DNA of 40,907 nt from assembly GCA_020850315.1 (NCBI GenBank), contig JADZEY010000022.1, forward strand, positions 1-40,907, in the 5' to 3' direction. The notes under the pieces are model-generated. The model did no database searches, was not told the DNA's origin, and saw only the letters and a list, made by a program, of their open reading frames with translations. Origin of the DNA: Armatimonadota bacterium (GTDB lineage: Bacteria; Bacteroidota; Ignavibacteria; OLB7). Below are positions 16,734 through 23,926 of this stretch, piece after piece. Position numbers and translations under genes: made by a program. How positions within the stretch are numbered: the stretch's first letter is position 1; each line of letters starts with the position of its first letter.

Positions 16734-17726
16734 TCACTCCTCGGCTGCGGCAGGCACCAGCTGTAGTTTCACATTTTCGGCTTGCAAGCCTTGCTCAACA
16801 ATGTACCGTTGCGATTCGCGCCCTTTCGAGACGGCAATCAAAAAGCCATTGGCCACCGATTTGGGGTCGGCAAAGGTGTAGCCAACAATTGGCTGCTTCA
16901 GCGGATAGACATCGGTGACAAGTGAGGAAGGATGCACCCGTGCTGGTGTGTGATTGCGGCCCAAGCTATCGGTATAACCCACGTACAGCGTCCGCAGCCG
17001 GGTGCTGTCGCGGTGGGCAACATACCAACCAACAATGCCAATCCCCTTCCCATCGGCTACCAAGGTGTTTACGGAGTCGGGGCTGGCAACGTAGTGTGCC
17101 GGGGCTTTCACGATAGAGTCGGGGGAAAGAAGCGTCCGCACAAGCGCGAACGCCGAAGAGTTCTGGTCGGGAAGCACAAACCCCAGCGGGTTGGAAGGGC
17201 CGGCACTATCCAATTGCTGTGCTGTGGGTGCGGAGGAGCGCAACGCCGCAGCCAGATATTCCCGTGTGGTTTGTTTCAGGGGTGAAGCGGTGGGGACTAC
17301 CACCGCAAGGCCGTCGTAGGCAATGGAGTACTGGCGCGGTTGCAAACCAGCTTTTGCCATTGCAGCCGATTCATCGGGAAGGAACCGCCGCCCCAGAATT
17401 GCAGCAAAGGAGGCTGTGGTGTCGTTGTAGTGATCCAGCAGATATTGAACCGCCATGCGTGGGTTCATTGCTTGAATCTCCACTTTGGCGTTTGGTGTGC
17501 GGGTCATAAAGCTATCGGCTAGGGCACGGAAGAGCGGGGCATAGGCTTCATCCACCGCAACCACCAACCGCCCCGATGTTAGGCGGCTGGTCCCCGGCGG
17601 GGAAGTTTCGCAGCCACTCACGAAAAGCATCATGGAGGCACCAAACAGCCCAAGAATCCCGAACGCGCCTAACCTCTGATAGATACTTCTGCAATAACCG
17701 TTGCAGGCTCTGAATGTTCTGCTCAT
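16734..17726 (-). CDS. PstS-like substrate-binding lipoprotein
   Basis: 330 aa. The lipobox VSGC gives the lipidated Cys39, so it is anchored at the membrane. The body follows the periplasmic-binding (PstS/PBP-like II) pattern: GRLVVAVDEAYAPLFRALADSF, YSIAYDGLAVVVPTASPL, GFVLPDQNSSAFALVRTLL, KGIGIVGWYVAHRD, VYPLKQPIVGYTF, with a C-terminal SKGRESQRYIVEQGL. No ABC transporter genes are nearby, so a phosphate-transport role is doubtful; in Bacteroidota such proteins accompany TonB systems. The start ATG overlaps the stop of the upstream small membrane gene by one base (TGATG), which suggests translational coupling. Confidence 0.85.
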   Translation of the reverse strand: MSRTFRACNGYCRSIYQRLGAFGILGLFGASMMLFVSGCETSPPGTSRLTSGRLVVAVDEAYAPLFRALADSFMTRTPNAKVEIQAMNPRMAVQYLLDHYNDTTASFAAILGRRFLPDESAAMAKAGLQPRQYSIAYDGLAVVVPTASPLKQTTREYLAAALRSSAPTAQQLDSAGPSNPLGFVLPDQNSSAFALVRTLLSPDSIVKAPAHYVASPDSVNTLVADGKGIGIVGWYVAHRDSTRLRTLYVGYTDSLGRNHTPARVHPSSLVTDVYPLKQPIVGYTFADPKSVANGFLIAVSKGRESQRYIVEQGLQAENVKLQLVPAAAEE

Positions 17727-17950
17727 CAGTTGTTTTCCTCCTGGTGCTGTGTACGTTTCCGCTGCATATTGGTCATCACCAATCGGTAGAGGCCGTACAG
17801 CAGCAACACAACCCCAAACACCGTTTGCAGCAGCGGCATCTCCCCCGCCTCAGTTCCCCGCAGTTGGAAAAAGCCGGAGAGGATCAGGATGCCCATCACC
17901 ACCATCGCAACACCCAAGATGTAGCCAACCCAAAGCAAATTACCACGCAT
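17726..17950 (-). CDS. Small two-helix membrane protein, 74 aa
   Basis: MRGNLLWVGYILGVAMVVMGILILSG and FGVVLLLYGLYRLVMTN are two hydrophobic helices with a short polar loop, then a charged tail (MQRKRTQHQEENN). The ATG at 17950 is chosen because the upstream extension in frame is not hydrophobic or family-like. The stop overlaps the next gene's start. Small membrane proteins of this kind occur between tonB and the PstS-like gene in Bacteroidota; the role is not known. Confidence 0.75.
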   Translation of the reverse strand: MRGNLLWVGYILGVAMVVMGILILSGFFQLRGTEAGEMPLLQTVFGVVLLLYGLYRLVMTNMQRKRTQHQEENN

Positions 17951-18083
17951 GATTTTAAAGATGGCGGAATGTGAGTTAATGGCAATGGTATCGGCGGGTC
18001 TTAGGGTGTAACCTTCCCCGTCATACCTCCCCTTCGTGCCATTGCCGTTGCAAGTGAACCGTGCGGCTATTCCCCACAAAGAA

Positions 18084-18113
18084 ACAGCACCCTCCGCTGC
18101 CGGAAGGTGCTGT
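18084..18113 (-). terminator. Terminator after tonB
   Basis: A 13-bp stem (18084-18096 with 18101-18113, one G-U) with a 4-nt loop, followed on the minus strand by TTTCTTTG. It separates the ExbB-ExbD-ExbD-TonB unit from the small membrane/PstS-like/TPR unit, at least partly. Confidence 0.8.
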
Positions 18114-18151
18114 GGTTTCCCCAACAGTGAAAAATTCGGCAGCAAGCTCGG

Positions 18152-18943
18152 TTAGTTCAATTGGAAGTTCACCGGGATTGACATCCAAAGACCGATTGGA
18201 TTGCCGTTTTGGATTGCCGGCGTGAAGACGGTTTCCATCACAGCGCGGCGTGCTTCTTCTTCCAGAATCTTGTTGTCGCTCTGCTCAATAATGCACTTCT
18301 CGGCTTTGCCCGTTTTGCTCACATAAACACGCACGGTCACGCGGCCAGTGATGCCGTTTCGTTTAGCGATTTCGGGATACTTCACCCGCTTTTGCAAATC
18401 ACCTTCGTCGTAGGACGGCTCCTTCTCCACCGGCACAAACTCATACGGGTCTTTGGCTTCTTCCTTGTCTTTCACCTCGGTCTTGCTCACATCAATTTGC
18501 GGGGCACCAAGCCCTTCTCCATCCCCGATTGAGAAGCCAGTTCCGTCGCCCCCTTCTGGGGTGGCAACGGAGATGACATCAGTGGTTGCGAACTTCTGCA
18601 TTTCCGGCGTAATCAATGCGTCGGGGACGGCAATTGGTACGCCAGCACGGGCGGCCACACCACCATTTCCGGTTCCGCCAGTTTGCAGGTTTGGCGGAAT
18701 CATTGGCGGCGGCGGTGGCGGCGTTGCGTTATCCGGCGGCGGCGGTGGGGGAAGGTTCGTCAGTTTCATTTTTCCCACCGGAGCCACCTTCTTGGTGTCT
18801 GCGGCAACCGCAGAGATCAAGAAGGGAATGGAAAGCAGCAGCAGGTGGAACACGATCGAGACGATGAAGGCCGATCGTAGGTTCGGGTTGTAGAATTGCT
18901 TCAGCTCTGCTGCGCCATACTTCAGTGTGTGCGCGATACTCAT
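18152..18943 (-). CDS. TonB-family energy transducer
   Basis: 263 aa. A cytoplasmic N-terminus is followed by one membrane helix (about 24-48, AFIVSIVFHLLLLSIPFLIS), a Pro-rich spacer (LPPPPPPDNATPPPPPPM), a long linker, and a C-terminal TonB domain (YPEIAKRNGITGRVTVRVYV ... ARRAVMETVFTPAIQNGNPI). It couples the proton-motive force, via ExbB-ExbD, to outer-membrane receptors. It is the fourth gene of the exbB-exbD-exbD-tonB unit, 30 bp after the second exbD. AGGAG lies about 11 nt before the ATG. Confidence 0.93.
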   Translation of the reverse strand: MSIAHTLKYGAAELKQFYNPNLRSAFIVSIVFHLLLLSIPFLISAVAADTKKVAPVGKMKLTNLPPPPPPDNATPPPPPPMIPPNLQTGGTGNGGVAARAGVPIAVPDALITPEMQKFATTDVISVATPEGGDGTGFSIGDGEGLGAPQIDVSKTEVKDKEEAKDPYEFVPVEKEPSYDEGDLQKRVKYPEIAKRNGITGRVTVRVYVSKTGKAEKCIIEQSDNKILEEEARRAVMETVFTPAIQNGNPIGLWMSIPVNFQLN

Positions 18944-18973
18944 TGCTCTCTGTGCTCCTGTCAGAAAAATCGT

Positions 18974-19522
18974 TTAGATATCCACCTTTGCAAGCTCGGC
19001 CTTGTCCTCTTCGGTGATTGGCGTAATCGCAAATCGGCGTTCCCGCTTCAAATTCTTCTCCTTGTACGAATCCACCAATTCCCCTTCGGCAAGGTTCAAT
19101 TCATCAAGGATATCCACTACTGTGGCGTAGCTGGCGGCGGGGTCCACTTTCAGCGATGTGATTAAGTCGTTCTCCCGTTCAGCATTTTTCTGCACCGCAA
19201 GTGCTTGCAAATCCTTGATGTCAATTTTCCGCATGATTGGATCAATGCCGGTGTTGTAGAACAGATGCTCCTTGTTGCTGACGTACAGCGTGAACAAGTC
19301 CGACTGTGCCACCTCAACCGGGGTGGTGATGTCGGGCGGGACCTGCATCTCCATAATCTGCGGTTGTGCCATGGTGGTTGCGAACATGAAGAAGGTCAGC
19401 AGCAGAAACGCTACGTCAACTAACGGTGTCATGTCCAGCTTAAAACCGATCCGTTTCGGTTTTTTTACTCCACCACCTTTCTTCTTTTTGGAAGAGCTTT
19501 CACCTAAATCGGCGCCTGCCAT
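18974..19522 (-). CDS. ExbD/TolR-type protein (ExbD2)
   Basis: 182 aa. A Lys-rich cytoplasmic tail (SSSKKKKGGGVKKPKRIGFKLD) precedes one membrane helix with the conserved proton-path Asp36 in DMTPLVDVAFLLLTFFMF. A periplasmic domain follows (TTPVEVAQSDLFTLYVSNKEHLFYNTG...). It works with ExbB as the proton channel. An 81-nt stretch at its 5' end is almost identical to the other exbD (6 mismatches), whereas the rest diverges. GGAG and AGGA lie just upstream of the ATG. Confidence 0.93.
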   Translation of the reverse strand: MAGADLGESSSKKKKGGGVKKPKRIGFKLDMTPLVDVAFLLLTFFMFATTMAQPQIMEMQVPPDITTPVEVAQSDLFTLYVSNKEHLFYNTGIDPIMRKIDIKDLQALAVQKNAERENDLITSLKVDPAASYATVVDILDELNLAEGELVDSYKEKNLKRERRFAITPITEEDKAELAKVDI

Positions 19523-19587
19523 ATCCTGTCTCCGTTGCTATTTCGTGTGATAAAATTTGGTTGCGACCCCGTTCTCTCTCTCTCTCT

Positions 19588-20103
19588 CTACCCTTGCTGG
19601 CTTCGGTTGACGGTCACGAAGTTGAACAGCGTTGCCCCTTGCGACCGGAAGGTGTTCATCACCTGCTCAATCCGCCCGTAGCGCACCCGCTTGTCGGCAT
19701 CAATCATGAATTTGATTTTGGGATTGGTGCGGCGTGTTTGCAGCACCAAATTTGCCAGCGTCACGGTGTCGCGTACGGTCACTTGGGCGTTGTTTGCTTC
19801 GGCGGGGTCCACCCCTTGTGCGGTGTAGATCGCCTTGCGGTCTTTCTCGCTGATGACGGCAAAGTACGTCAGCGTATCCCCTTTCTCATCAATTCCGATC
19901 TTCACAAGGGCGATTCCCCGTTCCGGCAGCTTTGCTGTGTCGGGGGAGGCCACGGGCCGCTTGATTTGGAATTTCTGTTCGCTCTCGGCTTCCGATTTGA
20001 ACTTTGCGGTGAACATGAAGAAGGTCAGCAGCAGGAACGCTACGTCAACCAGCGGTGTCATGTCCAGCTTGAAGCCGATCCGTTTTGGTTTATGTGCTCC
20101 CAT
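19588..20103 (-). CDS. ExbD/TolR-type protein (ExbD1)
   Basis: 171 aa. A short tail (MGAHKPKRIGFKLD), then the membrane helix with Asp20 (DMTPLVDVAFLLLTFFMF), then a periplasmic domain (GIALVKIGIDEKGDTLTYFAV ... FMIDADKRVRYGRIEQVMNTFRSQG), which contains the typical D-K-x-x-Y-G segment. It follows exbB by 34 bp. The two exbD copies presumably act as a heterodimer. Confidence 0.93.
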   Translation of the reverse strand: MGAHKPKRIGFKLDMTPLVDVAFLLLTFFMFTAKFKSEAESEQKFQIKRPVASPDTAKLPERGIALVKIGIDEKGDTLTYFAVISEKDRKAIYTAQGVDPAEANNAQVTVRDTVTLANLVLQTRRTNPKIKFMIDADKRVRYGRIEQVMNTFRSQGATLFNFVTVNRSQQG

Positions 20104-20137
20104 AAGGGTTGGGTCCGGTTCGGTTAAACAAAGGGGC

Positions 20138-20914
20138 TTACTTCACTTTCACGGTCAGGATTTCCATCATCGAGAGCGTTGACTCTTCGATCATGTACAC
20201 GAAGTTATCCACCTTGTTGGTGAAGATATTGTAGGCCACAATAGCCAAGATTGCGGCAATCAGACCGAACGCTGTGTTGATAAGAGCCTCGGAGATACCG
20301 ATAGAAAGCTGTGTTGCCGAGACTGCGCCTTCGCCGCCACCCAGTGCCGCAAAGGCACGAATCATACCGATGGTTGTTCCCAACAGACCGAACATGGTGG
20401 AGATAGAAGCCACCGTCGAGAGCGCGACAAGATTTTTTTCCAGCAACGGAGTTTCCAGCCCGGTGGCCTCGTCAATGGCGCGTTTCACTTCTGTCAACTT
20501 CTTCTCCTTATCCAACGAGGAGTCATTGCGGACTTGTTGCCAGCGTTCCAGCCCAGCGCGAAGGATATTGGCCGCCGAACCGCGTTGGCGATTGCATTCA
20601 TCCAGTGCTGCATCAACGTTATCGTGCTCAAGGTTATCGTGGACTTTGCGGAGGAAGGCTGACAAGTTGCCCCGCCCCTGCGCACGTGCCAGCGACATCA
20701 ACCGCTCCACAATGAACGTGACTACCATGAGCGTTAGCCCCACCAGAACCGGCACAACCCAGCCGCCGGTGTACACTGTGCCAAGAAGGTTGATCGGTTT
20801 TTCGCGTGCGGCATCCGAGAAATTGCCCGGCATACCGAAGATGAATTGCCAGATAAGGACACCCGCTACAAGGCAGGCAACAACGACACCGATGACGAAA
20901 TACTTGCTTTTCAT
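20138..20914 (-). CDS. ExbB/TolQ/MotA proton-channel protein
   Basis: 258 aa. Three membrane helices: about 7-25 (VIGVVVACLVAGVLIWQFIF), about 52-72 (GGWVVPVLVGLTLMVVTFIV), and the MotA/ExbB core near the C-terminus (STVASISTMFGLLGTTIGMIRAF and ISEALINTAFGLIAAILAIVAYNIFTNKV), with the Gly-rich GLLGTTIGMI characteristic of the family. It forms the pentameric proton channel energising TonB. The first gene of the unit after the STAS gene; the gap to exbD1 is 34 bp. Confidence 0.94.
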   Translation of the reverse strand: MKSKYFVIGVVVACLVAGVLIWQFIFGMPGNFSDAAREKPINLLGTVYTGGWVVPVLVGLTLMVVTFIVERLMSLARAQGRGNLSAFLRKVHDNLEHDNVDAALDECNRQRGSAANILRAGLERWQQVRNDSSLDKEKKLTEVKRAIDEATGLETPLLEKNLVALSTVASISTMFGLLGTTIGMIRAFAALGGGEGAVSATQLSIGISEALINTAFGLIAAILAIVAYNIFTNKVDNFVYMIEESTLSMMEILTVKVK

Positions 20915-21023
20915 AAGCCGTGATGTTTGGTAGATGTGTGAGTTAAGAACCGTAGTTGCTGATGTGTGATTCTGGGCTGCCTTACCTAGGTATCGCAGCC
21001 CGTACTGTTGGCTGGAACGCCAT

Positions 21024-21374
21024 TTACCCTTGCAGTGCCGTCATTGCTTCGGCACGGGTCCCGTAGGCTTGGAACACCAACGATAGTTTCGTGATGACGA
21101 AGATATTGTTGATGTTGTCCGAGGCATTGCAGATAGCCACCTGTGCGCCCCGTTTGCTGAAACTGGTGTGTGCCGAAATCAGCGCGCCCAGTGCAGTGGA
21201 GTTCAAGTAGGTTGCTCCGGCAAGGTCAATCAACAACTTCTGGGTTCCATCCTTCGATTCCTGCGTCAGCGTGTCGCGCAGGTCGTCGGTCTCGTTACCA
21301 CCAATAAATTCGCCGTTTAGCTCAACGACGCGAACGCCATCGGCAGAGGTTACTTTCACTTTCGACGAGAACAT
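21024..21374 (-). CDS. STAS-domain protein (anti-sigma factor antagonist-like)
   Basis: 116 aa, a single STAS domain: beta strand start VRVVELNGEFIGGNETDDL, then LLIDLAGATYLNSTALGALISAH, where Ser59 is the likely phosphorylation site. The family acts by partner switching with anti-sigma factors or kinases. It is encoded upstream of exbB in the same direction (110 bp gap). Whether it regulates the ExbB cluster is inference. Confidence 0.9.
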   Translation of the reverse strand: MFSSKVKVTSADGVRVVELNGEFIGGNETDDLRDTLTQESKDGTQKLLIDLAGATYLNSTALGALISAHTSFSKRGAQVAICNASDNINNIFVITKLSLVFQAYGTRAEAMTALQG

Positions 21375-21541
21375 TTCGAGGCTGTCTCCCTATTGAAGAT
21401 GTGAGTATAAGAACCGTGCCACAGCAGGTAGCGGGCATTGTTTTGCGGGGCGGCAAGATATTCTAAGCAATCGGGTCTTGCAAGAAGCGATTTCGTAACA
21501 GCCGCAATATTGCAATTTGCAGGGGGCTAATGTTACCGCCA

Positions 21542-22267
21542 TTACCGGTTCGGTAGCGTTTGGCGGGCCCATTTTTCCAACGGAATCCCCGCCAACTGGC
21601 GAAAATGGTCGGGGAACTTCCCCCCGTTGCCAATCGCACGCAACATGGCCAACACAGCCGATTTCCCCTGCTGCTCCACAAATTTCCCCACCAACCGCTG
21701 GCACGTTCCGTAGGCCGAACGGATCACAGAGTAGTTTTGGGAGCGAAGCAAAGTATCCTGCAATGCCTGCAAGGTTACGAACCTTATGCTTTCCGGCTGT
21801 TGCTCGCCAGCAACCACCATCGCCATTCCCTCATTGAACCATCGCGGCAATCCGTTGCGGGCGGCTTGCCCCAAGGCAATGTGAACAAGCTCATGCCCGA
21901 TTGTCCGCAAAGCCTCCGGGCGGCGCAAAAGTAACGGAAGTGGCTGAAGATGCAACCGCCCGTTCTGAGTTCCGGCCAGATGTGAGGTTGTTAGCCCCGT
22001 GGCCTGGGCAAACTGTGAACTGGTGGAATAAATCCGCACCACCACCCTCGGTGGCAACGCAAGCCCATACTCCCGCACTTGCTTCCGCGCTGATTCCAGC
22101 CACCCTGTTACGTGAGTTGGATCCTGGCTGCTGGGAAGCACCAGCGTGAAGTTGGCCATTTTTCGCACCAATAGCTTCCCTTGCGATTTGGCCTGCGTTG
22201 CGGCAGTGAAACAGAGCAGCAGAAGCAGCACGGCATCACCCCACCATCTGGTTGTTTGGTTTACCAC
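21542..22267 (-). CDS. Exported MA-type (gluzincin) metallopeptidase, 241 aa
   Basis: Signal peptide near residues 9-28 (WGDAVLLLLLCFTAATQAKS). Zinc site: HELVH (His125, Glu126, His129) with a third ligand Glu146 in RWFNEGMAM, as in the peptidase MA-like family. The domain spans about residues 70-235 (LALPPRVVVRIY... RQTLPNR). It starts 1 bp after dtd stops, so the two are co-transcribed; that pairing has no obvious functional logic. Confidence 0.85.
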   Translation of the reverse strand: MVNQTTRWWGDAVLLLLLCFTAATQAKSQGKLLVRKMANFTLVLPSSQDPTHVTGWLESARKQVREYGLALPPRVVVRIYSTSSQFAQATGLTTSHLAGTQNGRLHLQPLPLLLRRPEALRTIGHELVHIALGQAARNGLPRWFNEGMAMVVAGEQQPESIRFVTLQALQDTLLRSQNYSVIRSAYGTCQRLVGKFVEQQGKSAVLAMLRAIGNGGKFPDHFRQLAGIPLEKWARQTLPNR

Positions 22268-22268
22268 G

Positions 22269-22718
22269 CTACACCCTTGATTCCAGCAGCAACGTGAACG
22301 GGCCTTCGTTCACAAACGCAACATCCATCATTTCGCGGAACCGCCCGGTGGCAACGTTTCCGGGGCCGATCAATCCACGCAGTTCTTCAACAAACTGTTC
22401 GTACAGGGCATTGGCAAGTTCGGGCGGCGCGGCGGCAATGTAGCTGGGGCGGTTCCCCTTGCGGGTGTCGGCAAGCAGGGTGAACTGGCTTATCACCAAC
22501 GCGCCGTAGCCAGTATCCAACAATGAAAGATTCGGGACATCGTTGGGGTCGGGGAACAGCCGCAAGTTGGCCACTTTTTTTGCAAGCATTGCGGCGTGCG
22601 GCGCGGTGTCGGCGGCGGCCACCCCCAGCAACACCACCATCCCTTTTGGGATTGCACCCACTACTTCCCCGGCAACCGTCACCGTGGCGTTGCGTGCGCG
22701 TTGGATTACTGCTTTCAT
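22269..22718 (-). CDS. dtd: D-aminoacyl-tRNA deacylase
   Basis: 149 aa, the normal size. It removes D-amino acids from mischarged tRNA. MKAVIQRARNATVTVAGEVVG is the typical start, SQFTL at 77-81 is the catalytic motif, and NEGPFT at 137-142 is the Gly-cisPro motif (usually NxGPVT). A cytoplasmic homodimer. It is the first gene before the MA peptidase. There is no clear Shine-Dalgarno. Confidence 0.95.
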   Translation of the reverse strand: MKAVIQRARNATVTVAGEVVGAIPKGMVVLLGVAAADTAPHAAMLAKKVANLRLFPDPNDVPNLSLLDTGYGALVISQFTLLADTRKGNRPSYIAAAPPELANALYEQFVEELRGLIGPGNVATGRFREMMDVAFVNEGPFTLLLESRV

Positions 22719-23094
22719 TCTTTTCTGCTTGGCCAGCGATGCCTGCTTAGATGATTCAGAATTGGCGACTTCATGACTACCGCATCAAATTAGCATTCCC
22801 CTTTTCACTGCCAGCAATTTCGGCTGCAATCAGCCCGATATGAACTCCGCTGAGCCCCCTTCTCCACTCTATCTGCCCCCCCCATTGTCCGGTTTTTGTC
22901 CGGGTGACAAGCCCCCCTGTGAGATAGTACGTTTGCCTGCAAGAAATCAACAGCGGTTCTGTCGCGGCATTGGCTGCGCTGGCGCCGGTCGGCCAATGCC
23001 GGGCACACCGCTGGGTGTGCCGGTATCACCCGGCAGAACGCTGTTGAAATCCAAACAACATTCGCGACCATTGCAGCCACGGAGAGAACAAACC
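22719..23094. other. Divergent intergenic region with a structured leader
   Basis: About 376 bp between divergent dtd and the T9SS-tail gene. It holds a C8 tract at 22876-22883 and the branched palindrome at 22948-23046. Two copies of TGTCCGG flank a T-rich stretch near 22887-22901. No gene was seen. Confidence 0.65.
22948..23046 (+). promoter_or_regulatory. Branched palindromic element, possible structured leader RNA
   Basis: The outer stem pairs CAACAGCGGTTCT (22948-22960) with AGAACGCTGTTG (23035-23046), one bulge. Inside are GGCATTGGC (22966-22974) with GCCAATGCC (22992-23000) and GGCACACC (23002-23009) with GGTGTGCC (23014-23021). TGCCGG (23018-23023) can instead pair with CCGGCA (23030-23035), giving mutually exclusive folds. 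It ends 48 nt before the ATG at 23095. I do not recognise a known riboswitch class. Confidence 0.5.
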
Positions 23095-23673
23095 ATGAAC
23101 GCTTCTGTTTCTATCCCAACCAGACAACGCACCGCAGCAATCCTGACACTACTGGTGGTGCTGGCGGTTGGCACACTTCGCGCACAAACTGTGGAAATCG
23201 CCTGGCAGACGATTGGCACCGGCGGACTTGCCGACAACCAACAATCGGTTTCCTTCACACTTGGCCAACCGGTTGTGGACGTTATCAGTGGTGCAGGGGC
23301 GGGGCTTAATGCAACGCTCTATTTAGGGTTCTGGCTTCCACTGGCCAAAACAACTGCGGCGGCGGATGCCCCATTGCAAGCCGCGACAACCACCACACTG
23401 CACGCAGTTCCAAACCCGTTCAGCACTGCGACAGCGGTTATCTGTCGGCTGAAGCGGGCGGGCCATATCAGCGTTGTCATCTTCGATCTTCTTGGCCGAC
23501 CAGTGCGGCAGCTGGTATCGGGGATGATGGAGTCCGGAACCCACACGATAGCATGGGACGGAGCCGATGAGCAGGGGGAAAAAGTCCCCGCCGGAAACTA
23601 CCTCTGCCGTATCGAAACCGATAACTCTACTGGTGAGCGGAGCACGGGATCGCTAATCATCCAGCACCTGTAG
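23095..23673 (+). CDS. Exported protein with T9SS type A sorting tail, 192 aa
   Basis: Signal peptide ends near ALRAQ (MNASVSIPTRQRTAAILTLLVVLAVGTLRA). A short mature N-terminal part (TVEIAWQTIGTGGLADNQQSVSFTLGQPVV) is followed by a sorting-tail/FlgD-like fold: HAVPNPFSTATAVICRLKRAG, IFDLLGRPVRQL, GTHTIAWDGADEQGEKVPAGNYLCRIET. So it should be exported by T9SS and bound at the surface. The frame runs upstream but the signal peptide and the GGAGAG before the ATG fix the start. The structured element lies upstream. Confidence 0.88.
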   Translation: MNASVSIPTRQRTAAILTLLVVLAVGTLRAQTVEIAWQTIGTGGLADNQQSVSFTLGQPVVDVISGAGAGLNATLYLGFWLPLAKTTAAADAPLQAATTTTLHAVPNPFSTATAVICRLKRAGHISVVIFDLLGRPVRQLVSGMMESGTHTIAWDGADEQGEKVPAGNYLCRIETDNSTGERSTGSLIIQHL

Positions 23674-23685
23674 CCCCAACCTGCC

Positions 23686-23883
23686 ATGCCACCAGAATCA
23701 ACAATTAACAGGGCCGCACCGCACGCTGGCAACAGCACTGACGCAGCTCCAACAGAATCAACGCAGCCAGAATCGCGAGCAGATCTGGATGACCTTCTGC
23801 TGCTATCGGCTGGGTGGATCGAGCAAGCATATCCAAACGACGTAGAATTTTTCAACACATCACATAGGCAGGAAGAAACATAA
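23686..23883 (+). CDS. Small ORF of unknown function, 65 aa
   Basis: 12 bp after the preceding stop, and its TAA overlaps the ATG of the following reading frame by one base (TAATGG), an arrangement typical of a real operon gene. The sequence is low-complexity (Ser/Thr/Pro/Ala/Glu), then DLDDLLLLSAGWIEQAYPNDVEFF. There is no signal peptide. No family is recognised; it could be spurious. Confidence 0.4.
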   Translation: MPPESTINRAAPHAGNSTDAAPTESTQPESRADLDDLLLLSAGWIEQAYPNDVEFFNTSHRQEET

Positions 23884-23926
23884 TGGTAGCCAACAAGACA
23901 TTCCGCATATCCGCCACGCAGCCGCC

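Noticed and set aside
16734-17726. Phosphate ABC transporter component
   Set aside because: PstS-like fold only; no PstC, PstA or PstB gene nearby, and the context is a TonB cluster.
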